DNA from: Trichoplusia ni
Taxonomy: Eukaryota > Arthropoda > Insecta > Lepidoptera > Noctuidae
Assembly: GCF_003590095.1 (NCBI RefSeq)
Contig: NC_039482.1
Coordinates: 10,929,657-10,993,656 of the forward strand
Length of the DNA: 64,000 bases
Direction of reading: 5' to 3'
Shown here: one piece after another, positions 33,871 to 47,299 of the stretch
Layout of the letters: every line of letters begins with the position of its first letter
Position numbering within the stretch: the first letter of the stretch is position 1
Program-made: the position numbers and the translations under genes
The notes under the pieces: generated by a model
What the model was told of the DNA's origin: nothing
The model's database searches: none
Seen by the model: only the letters and a program-made list of their open reading frames with translations

Positions 33871-35060
33871 TCCTCTATGACACGTTACAGTGATGAACTA
33901 TTCTAACTAATTAAATAGGACTCTCTAAGCCGGCTCTGACCGTTATTATTGAATGGACACAAACACGATAAAGCTGACCGGACGACAAGGGCAATTGAAC
34001 AAAATGTTTTATGGTGAGATGACGTTGTGTACGTCTTGTATAGCTTTTATGTTATTTTATTTTTCACGTTGGCATGCACTTCGCAGTCTCGTCGTTTCAT
34101 TCATCTTCTGTTAAATACTAGACGTCCACGCACACGCTGCACGTAAAACACGTGTTTTCTGATAAACAAATGACTCTATTAATTTATCCGTCCTCCGATA
34201 TAATCTTCTGAATGTACTTGATCTTCTACTGCTATAAATTCTTTGGACAACTACCTATCTACTACGATTCTTATCAATGCTCAACTTATTGCATTATTTA
34301 TCTACAAGCCTATTATCTTGTCTGTGCATTTATCGTAGCCACTGCTAGACAGAAAAAAATACTTTTCACTTCATATCTTTGTTTATTTTTATCATTATAC
34401 AATAGACAGTAGCAATAACGCTTATCAACGTATATTTATAATTTTTAAATAATTATTGGCTTTACTTTGAGTTGCGATGATTTTTTTATTCATATAAAAT
34501 TAAATTAATGTTTAACTGTCCTCTTTTTTGCTTAATATATTACGGATCGTTAATGATAATATAATTATGTCTATTTATTTACGTAAATGTTATCTCTTGA
34601 TAGACGGCCATATTGGATTTGTCTATGTATTGCTAGTGTCGCCCTCTAGCGGTTGATTATGCACTTTAAGTTAATGATAACACAATTTTCGATTTATAAC
34701 GTTTTTACATAAACGATTACGCATCGTAAATGAAATAAATACATACTATGTAGGTTATCACTGTATTATCACAATGTTTTGACAACTTTATCTTACATAA
34801 TGGGCTAACCCTATAATGACTAACACACCTTATTAATAATTATTCGAAGAAAATATAACCACTGAAGACGCGCATTCAAATAAAAAACCTCGCAAAAAAA
34901 AAAACATCGTCCGAAATCAAAAATCCATATTCGATCCACATATGGAATTCAACCAAAAATTCTCAATTAAAGTTCTAAAGTTCTCAATTAAGTTCTCAAT
35001 TAAAAATAACTCTGAAACCTCACATATGGTCGAAATATTGATTCACCGTCTACCTTATCC
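33871..35060. other. AT-rich DNA with a short tandem TTCTCAATTAA motif
   Basis: At 34,960-35,003 the unit TTCTCAATTAA(A)G is repeated about three times. GTCGCCCTCTAGCGG near 34,640 resembles boxes found in moth repeats. No gene signal. Confidence 0.4.
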
Positions 35061-35068
35061 TTGTAGAT

Positions 35069-35384
35069 CAGTCTTTCCCAAAGTGGGCGATAACGCCTCC
35101 TTGTAGGCGCTGCCGGTCTCATGGGGGGCGTTAAGAGACCCAAAAAGAAAATGGGGGCGTTGTGATTGTATGTTACCTACTGCGCTCAGGTTTCAATTTG
35201 CGGGTTATAGTAAAAGTTTCGTTTAGAACTCTCCGTTAATATACATATATACATAGGTCATAATAATTAAATAATTTAATTTGAAGTTATAGTGGTTTTT
35301 AAATAAATAGGTGAAAAATGGGGGCGCTAAAAAAATATTTATACTTAAAGTAGGCAGTCGACAAAATAAGTTTGGGAACCACTG
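35069..35384. mobile_element. hAT-superfamily MITE with intact 8-bp target duplication
   Basis: The left end CAGTCTTTCCCAAAGTGGGC and the right end (inverted) CAGTGGTTCCCAAACT form imperfect TIRs of the hAT type (CAGNGNTTCCCAAA). The octamer TTGTAGAT flanks it exactly on both sides (35,061-35,068 and 35,385-35,392), the diagnostic hAT duplication. The 316-bp interior contains repeated TGGGGGCG boxes and no coding sequence, so it depends on a transposase encoded elsewhere. Confidence 0.9.
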
Positions 35385-35392
35385 TTGTAGAT

Positions 35393-37560
35393 GATCTCAC
35401 AGTTATATTTTAACCGCGGTCCATTACTGCGCTAACCGTAGTTACCTACATACTACTCTATACGCATATAGGCCAGTAGTTAGTAAATGCAGTTACTGCC
35501 AAACGTTCTCACCACTTTCTCGCGTGCTTTAAGCTAGATATCGAATTTAACTTTGATAAGGACGATGATGGAAAATCCTTCAATCTTACTCCGGTTAACT
35601 CTTAACAACGGGGCTATTTTTTAAGTAATTTATAACATTATTAAATGATATAACAGTTTACTATCGCGTATTTATCAGGATGGCCCGTCTTGGACCCAAA
35701 CGGAGTCCCTAATCATATCGTAGTTATAAAAATATTATTTCAGTTTTAGTAGCCCGAATCTGCAGGTTGCAAAGCAGCTTCTCACTTTTACAACTATAGT
35801 AATAATTAATTTGAGAGCTCGTGGTAGGCCCTAGTCCCACTTCAAAGAAAGGGACCTGTCTATAGTATCAAAAGGTGACAGCTCGTTTTATGACAGAAAT
35901 GATAAGGGTCCTCCTTTACATTCACTTAAAAACAAATGAGGAAATTCAGAAATTTAGAATCAACCTGCAAAGGTTTAACCACAATTAATGCAATAAGATT
36001 TATTCTTTATTATTAACCATTAATAACATAGCAACAGTAGCAAAAATATGCAGGCAAACAAAAGCATCTCTATAGATATCGGTTAAAAAACTCACAAACA
36101 AAATCGACTCAAAAAAACAATCTTAGAATTACAAATGTTTATCCCATAAATATTAAACATACCGCAATAGAATCAGAATATTAAACGATCAATTTTCTCA
36201 TGAATATATTCGATACCTACCTCAATAAAAATTCAGATGTACCTATTTTGTCGTAGCCTTTGTTCGTAGCGCTCTGACGTAGCATTCGTCATCACAAGTT
36301 TCAGAGAGCAAGCAACAAGTTTTCAGGTCTTTAACTTTTATGGAAGAAATGTTGGACTTTCTTTAACTATCTATTGGTTTCAATTTGAGTTTGATATTTT
36401 GGAAGTACATTCAAAATGAGAGTATTTTTCGGTCTTTCGAGTAATATAACTATGTCCATATTAAAAGAATAATACTGAATTCAGAGCGAAAAGTAATAAT
36501 GTCGCTTTATCGATGTTGAATCATTGCTTACTTAAATAAATTTATGTTCAAATAAAATGGCTCTTTTTTACGTAGATATAATATAGGTCATCAACTCCAT
36601 TTTACTTAAAACACATAAGGAGATTGATTTTTAGAACTACATCTTTAAAAAGATCAAAAGATTTCCCTGAAATAGTGGTAGCCTGATAACTGTCACTTAA
36701 CTTAAAAAATAAAACACCTTTCCTAAATAAGGCTAATAAATGTAAATCCAAATACCACGCACCACGTTTCGACAACTCTGTACCACTTCTTGAATGCTCA
36801 ATCTGAAGAGAAAACTTAAGGAAACCGCAAGCATTCTGCACCTTAGTTTTCTTTATCTAGACATTCCGGCTTTCCACTTTTAGTATCGTCAAACAAAGTC
36901 ATAGATTGAACTATTAGTATAATCATTATGAATTTATAAAACATCAGTTAAATGTAATATTATGTATGTTAAAAAAAATATTTCCACAGAGTAGAGCAAG
37001 TTTACAACAGTATCAAAGTAACAATGTCGGTAATAAAGCCTTTTGTGAAAGGGTTAAAATTCGTCAGTTTTTCGATGAATGCGCCGGTATTTCGACAACA
37101 TTGCGGTCGTCATGGCCAAGGCCTACAGCAGACCATTGACCATGTAACTTTCGAAACTTTAAAATACAAGTTATTTTTATTGTTAAAAATACCGTTTTTT
37201 GGGGTTTTTTTAAATACAGTTATTTTTATTTTTGTTTGCAGAACATAAAAACTTTGTTTGACGTATTCTATGTATCTATTTACACTAATGACGTTCTTCA
37301 AATAAATAATAATCAACTTTTACGTTTTGTAACCATGATGATCTAAAAAAGTCTTTAGTACTTTTCCCTTCTTCAATACTTACGTACTTTTAGAGGTAGA
37401 GTTGAGTTTGCTTTCACGTTCTCAACAAATAAGAGCGAACACGAACGAATTGATCTCAAACAATTGATAATGGTACCGCAACCATCATCCATCAAGCAAT
37501 CAATCAAATACGTCTAACAAGTAGTTTGTCTAACTCCTTATCGAAATCGCAGACTCTCAA
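35393..37560. other. AT-rich DNA, nothing recognised
   Basis: The frames at 36,602-36,841 (minus) and 37,024-37,248 (plus) have no recognised similarity. No RNA gene was seen. Confidence 0.4.
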
Positions 37561-37564
37561 AAAA

Positions 37565-37690
37565 TCACACCAATTTTATAAATGCGAAAGTTATGTGTTT
37601 CTATGTACGTTTGTTACCTCTCAACGTTAAAACGGCTGAACCAATTTCTATGAAATTAGGTATGAAGGTAGCTAACACTGGCTTTTATCC
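37565..37690 (-). repeat. Degenerate LINE 3'-tail-like repeat, minus strand
   Basis: On the minus strand it reads AATTTCATAGAAATTGGTTC, AGCCGTTTTAACGTTGAGAG and GTAACAAACGTACATAG, ending TTTCGCATTTATAAAAT. This matches the family of the copy at 2,535-2,690 in opposite orientation. The block GGCTTTTATCCGACC just beyond fits the same repeat. Confidence 0.55.
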
Positions 37691-38149
37691 GACCTATAGA
37701 AAGAAAGTTACCTTTTTGCAGCAATAATTGATATAAATAATTGATAGTCGCGAGTAAAAATCTCATAAAAATGTTACTGAATATTATTTTACTAACACAA
37801 CAATTTTTAATTGAATTGACCAAAGAATATTGATATAATATCTCAGTGCTCAATTCCTCATTATACCATAAGTACTTCTAAAAGATGTAAAATAAATACC
37901 TACCACTGCATTACTCACATTACTATGTGCATTCTCATATAAATTAATTAAAATTTAATAATTATTAAATATTTTACTGAAGACTTTATAATCATTACAT
38001 AAGTATTACATAGCTAACACAATTTCGAAATACATTTAAAGTGCTCGTCGTTTAAACGGTAAACACGAATTTATTCAACGAGCAATGACGCGTATTTAGT
38101 ATTGGTCAATAATATTTAGAGCGAGAATTATGTGAGTTCGTTGCGTGGT

Positions 38150-38470
38150 AGCGACTAATTCGTAGTGTTCACGAAAATGCGTGCCGTATACGTATTCGTT
38201 CGCGAGTATGTGTGTGTGCGTTGATTGAAGTGTTGCGTTTGTGTGGATTTTTGAGTAAAACGCGCACAGTCGCACACGGGCCCGTCGTGTGGGCTCTCGT
38301 GAAACTGGGTCGGTTCAGTGACCCATATGTTTATCTAACGATTGTGCGGCGTCGGGCGCGAAAGGCTCAGCGGCCAGCGCCTTGCGGTCTTATCACTATC
38401 AATGCGTTCGCGTTTTCGTTTAGGTTATCTGACGGGCAACCTGTCTCCTGCACTACACTGATTAATAATC
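38150..38470 (+). promoter_or_regulatory. CpG-enriched region, possible promoter or exon
   Basis: CpG-dense but not extremely GC-rich (ACGCGCACAGTCGCACACGG, GGCGTCGGGCGCGAAAGGCT). Open in the frame 38,212-38,481, beginning MCALIEVLRLCGFLSKTRTV, with no recognised similarity. GGGTCGGTTCAGTGACCC at about 38,309 contains an imperfect palindrome with two TGACCC/GGGTCG halves. No clear donor follows. Confidence 0.3.
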
Positions 38471-38499
38471 ATGATATGTGACACAATGCTTTAAATACT

Positions 38500-40600
38500 G
38501 TTATATCGCGTTTATTTTGAGAAATGTTTGTTTATCAAATGTAGGTTACAAACGAATTTCCTTTTATCGCTCTTCCTTTATTACAGTGCTATTCTAAACA
38601 TTTGGTAGTGCATTGTTTCGCTGAATTAACGTTCGCATGTGTTATGCACCTCTATATTTAATTCCAAAAACTCACCACACATGCCATATTATGTTTCCTT
38701 GGCCGTAACTCCAATGGCCATATAAAAATACCACCTGATTCACGCATTTTCCTTGTTTAAAAGCGGAATCTTCGTGAATCATATACAGACTTAATTGGGT
38801 ACGACACCGCAACACATGAAGCTTTTTATGTTACCTAGACCTAGATGTGGACATAAAACAATGCTTCTATTCGCCAGCACGTTCTTGCAGCTAATGTACA
38901 ATTTATTTGCACTTCCATCACTTCATTTTATGCTCAAAATATACATCAAATAATATTATTCGCTTCTGCGCTAATGGAAGTTGATTTCACAATAAAGTGT
39001 TAACATTCGGAGTAGCGAAAATAAAATAAAAATGACTTAGTTAATCCGAGATCATAATTGAGAGAATGTCCACCCACACATGGTGAAATTTGCTATAAAT
39101 CTCCTCGTTACTTATTTGGCTACGACTTACTTTCTCTAATAATAAGAACAATAATTTACCTTTTTTAATGTCTGCACTGGTAAATTACTTTAGAGATAAG
39201 ATCCTACAAACGCGTGCAGTACCAATGGAGTACAACTTGGCATGTACCTTCTAACAAAGTTAACGTTGCATTGCTGTAAACAAAATCCATTGGATTTTCG
39301 ACCTTATTTGTATGTTCACAAGGACTGTAGAAGTGTTTTGTGTTGTGGTTAGAGTTTTGTAAGGCGACTATTACCGTTTGCTCGCCAAGGACGGTGAAAG
39401 TGGAGAGAAAGGATGTGCAATACTGAAGTCATAATAACTTACAGCCTGCATATCAAGTGTGCATGAACAGTTTTTGACGGACCACATGTAAATGTATTTG
39501 TATTTTTATGATACATCACGACATTGCTTTTGCAGAAAAGTTAAATGATTAATATTAATTTCTAATATTTTTTTCTTATTAATTAGTTTTGTGCCAATGA
39601 TAAACATTTGAACGAAGCGTGACAAAAAAGATCTAAGAATTAATCATTTTATTCGGTTGTAGAATTTTTTAATGTCAACTGCGCGCATTTGTTGCCTTAT
39701 TTTTTTTTGTTCTGTAAATTTAGTGACAAACAAATTGCACATGGCTTTACATAAATAATTCCTACAATTCCTTCATTTTGAATAAAGAGCATTGTACATT
39801 TACTCTCGTACACGTCTACTACGAGATATTTTACATAAAACGTTTTCGTTTTTCGCACTTTGAGATCGATACCGATAACCTTTCACAACTCAATGGAGTG
39901 GAGAAGGGTTATCTGCATATTGTGAGGGAACAAGAGAACAAAAAACCTTCGTATAGATACTAAACATATAGAAACTCAGACTTATAAATTAGGCGGATGA
40001 CTCGACGGAAAAAATATTTAATCGGAGTAGAAAAATGTAAAGTTATTAAGTGGACAGCAAATTTTTGTAATCGTGTCATTTTGCGATATTTTTATTTAAT
40101 AAAGCGACCTTTTTAAATCACTATTTTCTATCATCATCATTCTGATTTCAAATTATCTCTACAAAAATAATTGATTTTAATATCTGTAAGTAAGCACACG
40201 ACAGCTTCTGAAATCCGAACAAAGAAGCAGGTGGAACAACATAGTATCTAATGGTTCAGCCAGTTTGTTATAATAACCGCCATGTGTCACTATCGAGTAA
40301 TTGACGAAGTATCGCGGCATCGTGATATTTACAAGCGTAAATTCTTAGCAATTAGTACTCAATCTAAGCCAGTTACCTTCAAACACTTGAAACTACTATC
40401 GCCCTTCATTTTCGTTAGCGCCGTCCATACTTTGCCTTTATGAAGGTGAACGCCGGTGTTCAACTCAAATCATCATTCACATAGTTATATCTCGTTCTAG
40501 ACCGTGATAACAGCTATTAGAGCGAGCGGGATGCTACAAATTGGTTGTTGTTATTAGTAGTTAGTCTAACACGCTTAGGCTTAAGGTCGCTTGGACAAAA
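38500..40600. other. AT-rich DNA, nothing recognised
   Basis: No exon or assignable element was seen. The small frame at 39,778-39,963 is unremarkable. Confidence 0.4.
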
Positions 40601-40608
40601 CGTAGATG

Positions 40609-40620
40609 CGTCAACGAACG
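40609..40620 (-). promoter_or_regulatory. Inverted partial copy of the GTTCGTTGAC motif
   Basis: On the minus strand GCGTTCGTTGACGC matches the right part of motif copies 3 and 4 (GTTCGTTGACTC). It lies 8 kb from the main cluster and lacks the left GTCAATGAC half. Confidence 0.25.
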
Positions 40621-40699
40621 CTGGCAAGGTGACGCATTGTCACTAGGAATGTATTAGGTATTGTAATAGTGATGTTACGTGCGTAATAGAGGTGCGCAT

Positions 40700-43600
40700 T
40701 GAAAAATTCATAAACGTAACATATGCATAAATGTAACGGGTCTCTCGTATACAATGTACGAAAACATTGTTGACAAATTGTGTTAGGAATTATGTCATTG
40801 CGTTGACTTAGAAACTGAGAACGTATAATACCTACACGCACCGAGACTACTTTAACACTTTGTGACGAAATGTGTTACTAAAATATATCGACATAATGTC
40901 TGTATGTAGAAACGTTTAATTATAAGAACTCATTCAAGTAAAATAATGTTTCCATTAACAAGTATTACAAATGCGTGTACAGAAAACCTTTACGAAATGG
41001 CGTTTTGCAAAACGAAAACATTTTAACTTTTAGATAAATAATAAAAATTTCGTAATTTATTAAATGAAAATTAAATGTCACTCTAATTACAGTTAGAGTT
41101 GCCACTGCCAGCTAATAATATAAAACCTATTTTATAATTCCGAAGGCCAAGCAAACCCGCAGGTAAACAATAACAAAACGAATTATGTATTTGTGTAATA
41201 CGATCCAATGCAATATGAAAGATAAGCTTTTTCTAAGAACTACAAGTGACTAACACATCCGTTTGTACGTATAAACAATTCAAGGTATACATATTTTACC
41301 ACTTACAAATCTATATGACATCACAAGCGCTCACACTTATATATTTTTCCTTATCACTCTAATTATGAAAGTTATGTGAAAGAAAGGGATACATTTTTAG
41401 AGGATTGTGAGAATTTTTGAATTTTTGTCTGTTATTTTACAATAGTATTTAACGTACTTTTAACGGTAACAAGTCTGAGCTACGAGTTTTCTGAACTACC
41501 ATTCCACATTATTTACGTATGCATATACAGGCAATAAATATTTACAAAAAAAATATCAAAAAAGGTACGTATTTATCCAAGCCTGCACTATCAAAACGCA
41601 AGATAATTTACAACAGTTAGTAAGTATACAATCATCTTAGATCTTCGCAGGCGACAGAGTACCTTGTGTCCATCTAGTGATGTCCACATTCTGAGAAAAC
41701 GCATTACCGTCGTACATGGCCTTTACAATAATCACATCACGACCATTATCCGGAAAGTGGATTTTAAAGCTTGACAGAAGACGACTCTATCAACTCATTT
41801 ATTACAGAACTTTATTTTTTATTACTATTAAATGAATCAATTAATATGTACTTTATTAATTTTGAAACAAAAACTATATCTACTTAAAGGAGACTATCGA
41901 ATTTTTTGACGTGCTGAGCTAAAAAAAAAATAAAGTGAAAACTTAATTTTAAAAATGAACATTAATTTAAAACTTGTTTAAAAAACCTCATGTAGATAAA
42001 AACTGCAAAGAGGATGTATCGGTCTATGGTCGATCTATAAAAAAAAACCAATGACGTATTACAAAACTAAATCAAAACAAATCCGACCTACTTCTTAAAC
42101 AACCTCCTTTATCCCAAATCCTATTGTAGTGTTCTATTTTAAAATTCCCTCAGAATATTACAATAAAGATCATAACGTCAGATACGTCAGCCGGGATGTC
42201 GATGTTGGTCCGTTTGTCCTAGTTACAGCGGCACGACGTATTATGTGTATGTAGGTGCGCAGGCGACGCCAATGCGTTCACCACTGTATTGTTACAACCC
42301 ATTAATTTTAGTACACTTAGAAACATGAATCTGAAACTTTTTAAGACGTTTATACATTACATACATTTCGGGCGCTAATAAGTTCTGGACTGTTAAGTTA
42401 ATTGTCCCCACAGTCAAACCATTGCAACGGTTTTGTGGAGCTTAGTTAATAAGTTACCTATCTTTTTGTTTAAAGATAAATAAATAATAATCAAGCAAGA
42501 AGTACAATCAGAGAAAATGCACTAAGTTAAAATTGGGGCTGTGAAATAACTAAACGGAAAACTTACTGATGATCTGTTTTAAAGATGCGTTCAAAATGTT
42601 TGACTGTTATTAAACCTGAATTGATTCTTCGACTTTAAAAAAACAAGACGTTTATTTGAGAAAAGGATTTTACATTTTGGAAAAATATGTATTTTTATAT
42701 TAATTTTTTTGTTTTCCAAATTTTTATTTAATTGTTGTTGACCTTGTAATTACTTTTGTAGATTATAACGTATCGTGGAGTTCCGATGTTTTGGGTGTTT
42801 ATCCTCAAGTCAATGAACTAAGGTTAAGGTTATTTCCATGGAACTTCCTTCTAATTTTAGTAGTACGCTGTTATAAAATAACACTTGATAAGGTCATAGG
42901 GTCAGACTTATTAGTACTTTAAATCAGTAATTGACTTTATTTGAGCATATCTTTAAGTGTGAGTGGGATTTAAGAGACTGAGAGTGTAACAAAAATTGGT
43001 AACCTACCAAAATTATTACCATACCAAAGGTTGGTTAAAGTATCTTTAATTTCAGGAACACATCTTCTGTAATTTTTACTGTCTTGTAATCACGGTTGAT
43101 GAGATACAACCTGGTGACAAACGGATAAAATAAAGATGCCTGAGTAATAGGGATCCGATTTTACCCATAGGGTAGTAACTGTTAAAAAGCGATGGATTTA
43201 ATTTTACTAATTTTGTATACTTTATACGGGCGATAAAAACATTACATGAAACGCTTTTAATAACGTATATCATACAAAAGATCAATATATCAAAACTCTA
43301 AAACATATTCACAGATGTTTAGAGTCGCAAGCGGGAGGTATGCGCTGTCTAAAATTAGGGTCAATGATGATAAGACAGTAAAACCGTCGTCCACGACTGT
43401 ACCAACACTAGCAATTTGAAAGCAATAGTACTACAGACCACACAGTTGTAACTATTAATTAGTAAAAACTATCTTCACGCTTTAGAATAGAGGCCATTTT
43501 AATTTCAATATCCTGCTTATGTGTGAAAGACTACGAATTTGATAACAGTTTTTTTCTTTATTTTGTAAAGTAAAGCTAGATTAGCATATTACTCATCTTT

Positions 43601-44050
43601 TCAAGATTTTTAACAATTAAATTAATGAATGAAATTAAACTTTCAAAATATTTTTTATCGTCTTAGTGTAATGGAATCATAAAAAGCTAATAACAAATAT
43701 GTAAAATTGCTTTAACACAAAAGTGACTGTTTAAACATGTAAACGTTCTCGAATCTCTCCAGTACAGTGCTTCGTATAGGATTACATAATTATAATTTAA
43801 TATAAACTCAAACATTAGAACATTGTACGTTTCATTGTTAGAACATTTTGATTTACATCAATCACAGTCTGTCGGCGGATATAGTAGGCGATCACCGCCC
43901 ATCCGCCCACAGGCAACTTGTAACCTAAGTTGAATCAATGAGGCGAATCTCAAATGCTAAAACAGGCGAACATAAAACATGACTATAAAACACAATGCTA
44001 AACAACCAATAAGTTTTTAAAACGGAATTTTATTCGTAAAGCCCACACTT
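40700..44050. other. AT-rich DNA, nothing recognised
   Basis: About 3.3 kb without a supported gene, RNA or mobile element. Confidence 0.4.
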
Positions 44051-44056
44051 TAATTA

Positions 44057-44074
44057 CCAATTACACGTAATTGG
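44057..44074. promoter_or_regulatory. Palindromic paired homeodomain-type site
   Basis: CCAATTAC, AC, GTAATTGG is a perfect palindrome with 8-bp arms. It contains two inverted TAATTG cores, the usual homeodomain target, and two CCAAT pentamers at its ends. Confidence 0.35.
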
Positions 44075-44299
44075 CTAGTGCAACATTGTATAAATAACTC
44101 GAGACATTAAACCTACTTAGAAAAACCTGTATGGACACTGGCTGATAGATAGCACAATTTAGAATCACAAAAAAATGTCCGTTTCTTTCTTTTTTTTTAA
44201 TTCATATTTTTTAGTATTGGTACACGGAAGCTTTAAAATTTTCGAATTGAAACTAGTGTCAACATAATCTAGCACGTAGTTGCGTAAACAATAGTTGAA

Positions 44300-44500
44300 C
44301 AAGTGACAATCTAGCCGGTGACTGCAATAGGGTTTCCCACGCAGGCTGGCAGCCCTGCGGTGGCCTTGTCGCTAAACCTTTGTGCTCCTACTCGCACAAT
44401 GTTATCGAGGAGTCATGGACTCGCGCCTGCAACTATTGTGTATAATCTCATTGAGGCAAGTTATGCAGGTCGAACTACCCCCCTTTGGCATTGCAATTAT
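44300..44500. other. Mildly GC-richer patch, unidentified
   Basis: Contains GCAGGCTGGCAGCCCTGCGG and CTCGCGCCTGCAACTATTG. The 63-codon open frame here (MTAIGFPTQAGSPAVALSLN) is not recognised. It could be an old repeat. Confidence 0.25.
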
Positions 44501-45739
44501 CGGTATTGAAATTAATGTATCATTCCTAATACCCATGCAAACTCAATTAATACATTTTTAAATTCCTTTTTTTCCTACAGTAACTTATTAAGATGTTTCC
44601 AGGTTCATAAACGATGCACAAAAAATAAACTCCAGCGTCAATTTTGTAAAATAACTCATCACAAAAATTTTATTTGTAAACAAAGCGATCACCAGGTCAT
44701 TAGCTCCACCATCCCGTGACAACAGCGTGACACGTTTGACACAGGTCATTGCTAATTAAATGACACGTCATAACTAAGTACACGTGATACAATTAATCAA
44801 CAGAGGTGAACGATCTTGAAATCGAAAATATCTCTTGGACATCATATGAAAAGTGAGCGTAACTATGTATATTATAAATAGATACTGACCTTTCGCTCGA
44901 GTGATGCGTCAGCCAAAGTTACGTGATGTAACCAACAATACACAGATGCACACATACAAACAGTCACGCTGTCCATAAAGTGTCTCTGTGTGCGTGCTCA
45001 TGTAAGCACGATCAGCGACCATCGAAAGAGAAAGTGGTTAAGGTCTCAATGGGGGTTGACCGCTGCCCAAGTAGTGTCGACGCGTAATCGCCCGCGTTAT
45101 CGATAAAACTTCATCGCTGACCCACTGCGGTGTTATTGATCCCTGCATTCGTTTGTTTTGGCAATGCCCTTGTGTCATAACAAATGAAACTTGATTTGTA
45201 TTAGAACCAGGTTTGCACAGCGCAGGCCTGCTAGATAACATTAACGTCTCAGGCAAACCATCATGAAAGTCTAACCGAAAGCTTAAAATTCCTCAGAGTA
45301 TATATAATATTCAAAATACTTTCTTGTGTCAGTCACGATCCATTTTATTTTATTGCTTCCACTGTCTCTTAATTGATATGAGCATGGAAAGTGTAAAACG
45401 AATAACTTGCATATTTAACTGTTATGCAACGTAAAATTAAATTTACACGGTATTTTATTATACCTACAAATTATACTATTTTATTATACTTATAAAGACA
45501 TTATAAAATCGCTACAATGTTTCAAAGTGTTAATTAACTGCATTTTGTACACATTAAAATGCAACTTGTAATTTAATCTATAAAAAATGCAAAATTGTAA
45601 TAAAACTTAAGTCTTTAATTTATTAATAAAAATCTCTTACTAAAACACACAATCACATTTTAAGCTAACGTGATTTCTGGTATAACATTTTAATTATCAC
45701 AATTATATCAACAAATACAAATACTAAAATTATATCGAT

Positions 45740-45890
45740 AAATCGCGTGGTACGGTACGTTCGCATCACTAGTGCGCGGGAGTGACGGACCCGTTCCTAC
45801 GGGAAGTACCGTAACTTACACCCGGTACCGTTGCAGGCCGCGCTCGCTACGTGCGCCCGCGCCGACGCCGGCTAGACCGGCAATTACTCT
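45740..45890. promoter_or_regulatory. CpG-rich island
   Basis: CpG-dense block with GTACCGTAACTTACACCCGG and GCCCGCGCCGACGCCGGC. TACGGTAC, CGGGAAGTACCG and CGGTACCG form overlapping short palindromes. No exon could be defined. Confidence 0.35.
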
Positions 45891-45899
45891 CGCTTTCGA

Positions 45900-47050
45900 T
45901 TCAAATCCCATTTCTGAAGACAATGAACTTTCTTTATTATTGATAGCTATTGTGCTTACGATTTATGTAATTGTAATGCTATTTATCTATGATAGCGGAA
46001 AATGTATTTAGAAAGAAGAAAGAAATAAAGAAATACGTTTAAATACGTGAAAATTGAAATTGATTACGGGTCAATATAATTTAATTTTCGATACAATAAA
46101 TATGGCAATAAAAAATGCGGATGACGTCACTTAAGTCCGTGAGCGTTCACTAAGACAGAAGATAAAATCACGTTAAGCAAGCATTCAAAAACTGAAGCCT
46201 TGACCACGGGCGGCTGACATTAAAAACTCATGCGCCTTTCACACACCTTTGCGCACTCAGGTGGACGTTGTATAACAAACTTTCCATTTCTTTGGCAGTC
46301 AAGCTTCATCTCCGCGCTTAACTGCAATAGGCGGTAAAATTATAAAAATATTAACGAATTTAAAATTATAATTGGTAACCGATATTTAAAAGATTTTCCA
46401 TGACGTAACTTGTTTGTTTAGTACCCGTAACATAATGATATGCATTGCAAAGTTGAACTTTTCCACATGCGCATACTTCCGCTCTCAGTATTGGTTAACT
46501 CTATAACTCTAACTCGTACTTAAAGTATATTTACTACGTTTATAGTCGAAACTCGTCAGGTTGTGTATTGGGGTCTTTATTCGCGGTGTCGTGTTACGAA
46601 ACTGGCGGACTCGCGCCGAGTTAAGGTCGCCGATATGTGGCAATTTTCCCATTTCGAAGAGAAGCCAAACCTTGACCTAGGAATTAAATTTCATTTCGTC
46701 ATTCCTACTTCACTCGCTACGTATTGCAATTTATTAGCGGCCACGTTTATTTTGTCAATGTAATGTAGTGTATTCGAGTAAGTTCGCTTTACTCAAGCAC
46801 CTGACGCTGCAAATCTGTCAAGCAATTGTGTCATTCATACACAGCAAAATAGCGTTAATTTGGTTAGCCGTGTAATACTATTATGACTATCAACGTTTAG
46901 AAGCAAATATTTCAATAAAAATTATATGTTGCAAAAATATATAATAGCGCCGACTATGACAGATTAATAGGCACTTTAAGTCATTTATATCCAGTAAAAC
47001 ATATTTTTCAACAAATATTTCTATAAAACACTTGTGATTTATACCGAGCT
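45900..47050. other. AT-rich DNA with one CRE
   Basis: TGACGTCA at 46,122-46,129 is a perfect CRE (see the finding on extended similarity to 21,891). No gene signal. Confidence 0.4.
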
Positions 47051-47054
47051 TGCA

Positions 47055-47290
47055 GTGTTGTGTTAGATGGCGCTGCGCGCGCGCCGCGTCACTGCGCCGG
47101 CGGAGGGGCGTGTGTTGCGCCACAGTGGCACAGCGCGGGCGCTTTACGCAACGCGGCCGTTCACCCCGGAAGGCGTTTTCCTCGCAGTTTCTTTAGCAGT
47201 GTGTTACTGTGGCGAGCTCGCGTGACTACATCGCGTGCTCAATCACCCCCACTAACCCTACCGCCACATCCGAACCACTCAAAACTAGAG
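47055..47290. promoter_or_regulatory. CpG-rich island
   Basis: Strongly CpG-rich at 47,066-47,160 (GCGCTGCGCGCGCGCCGCGT, GGCACAGCGCGGGCGC). Preceded by TTAGATGG. The open frame on the plus strand across it is compositional. Confidence 0.35.
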
Positions 47291-47299
47291 ACCTAATTA

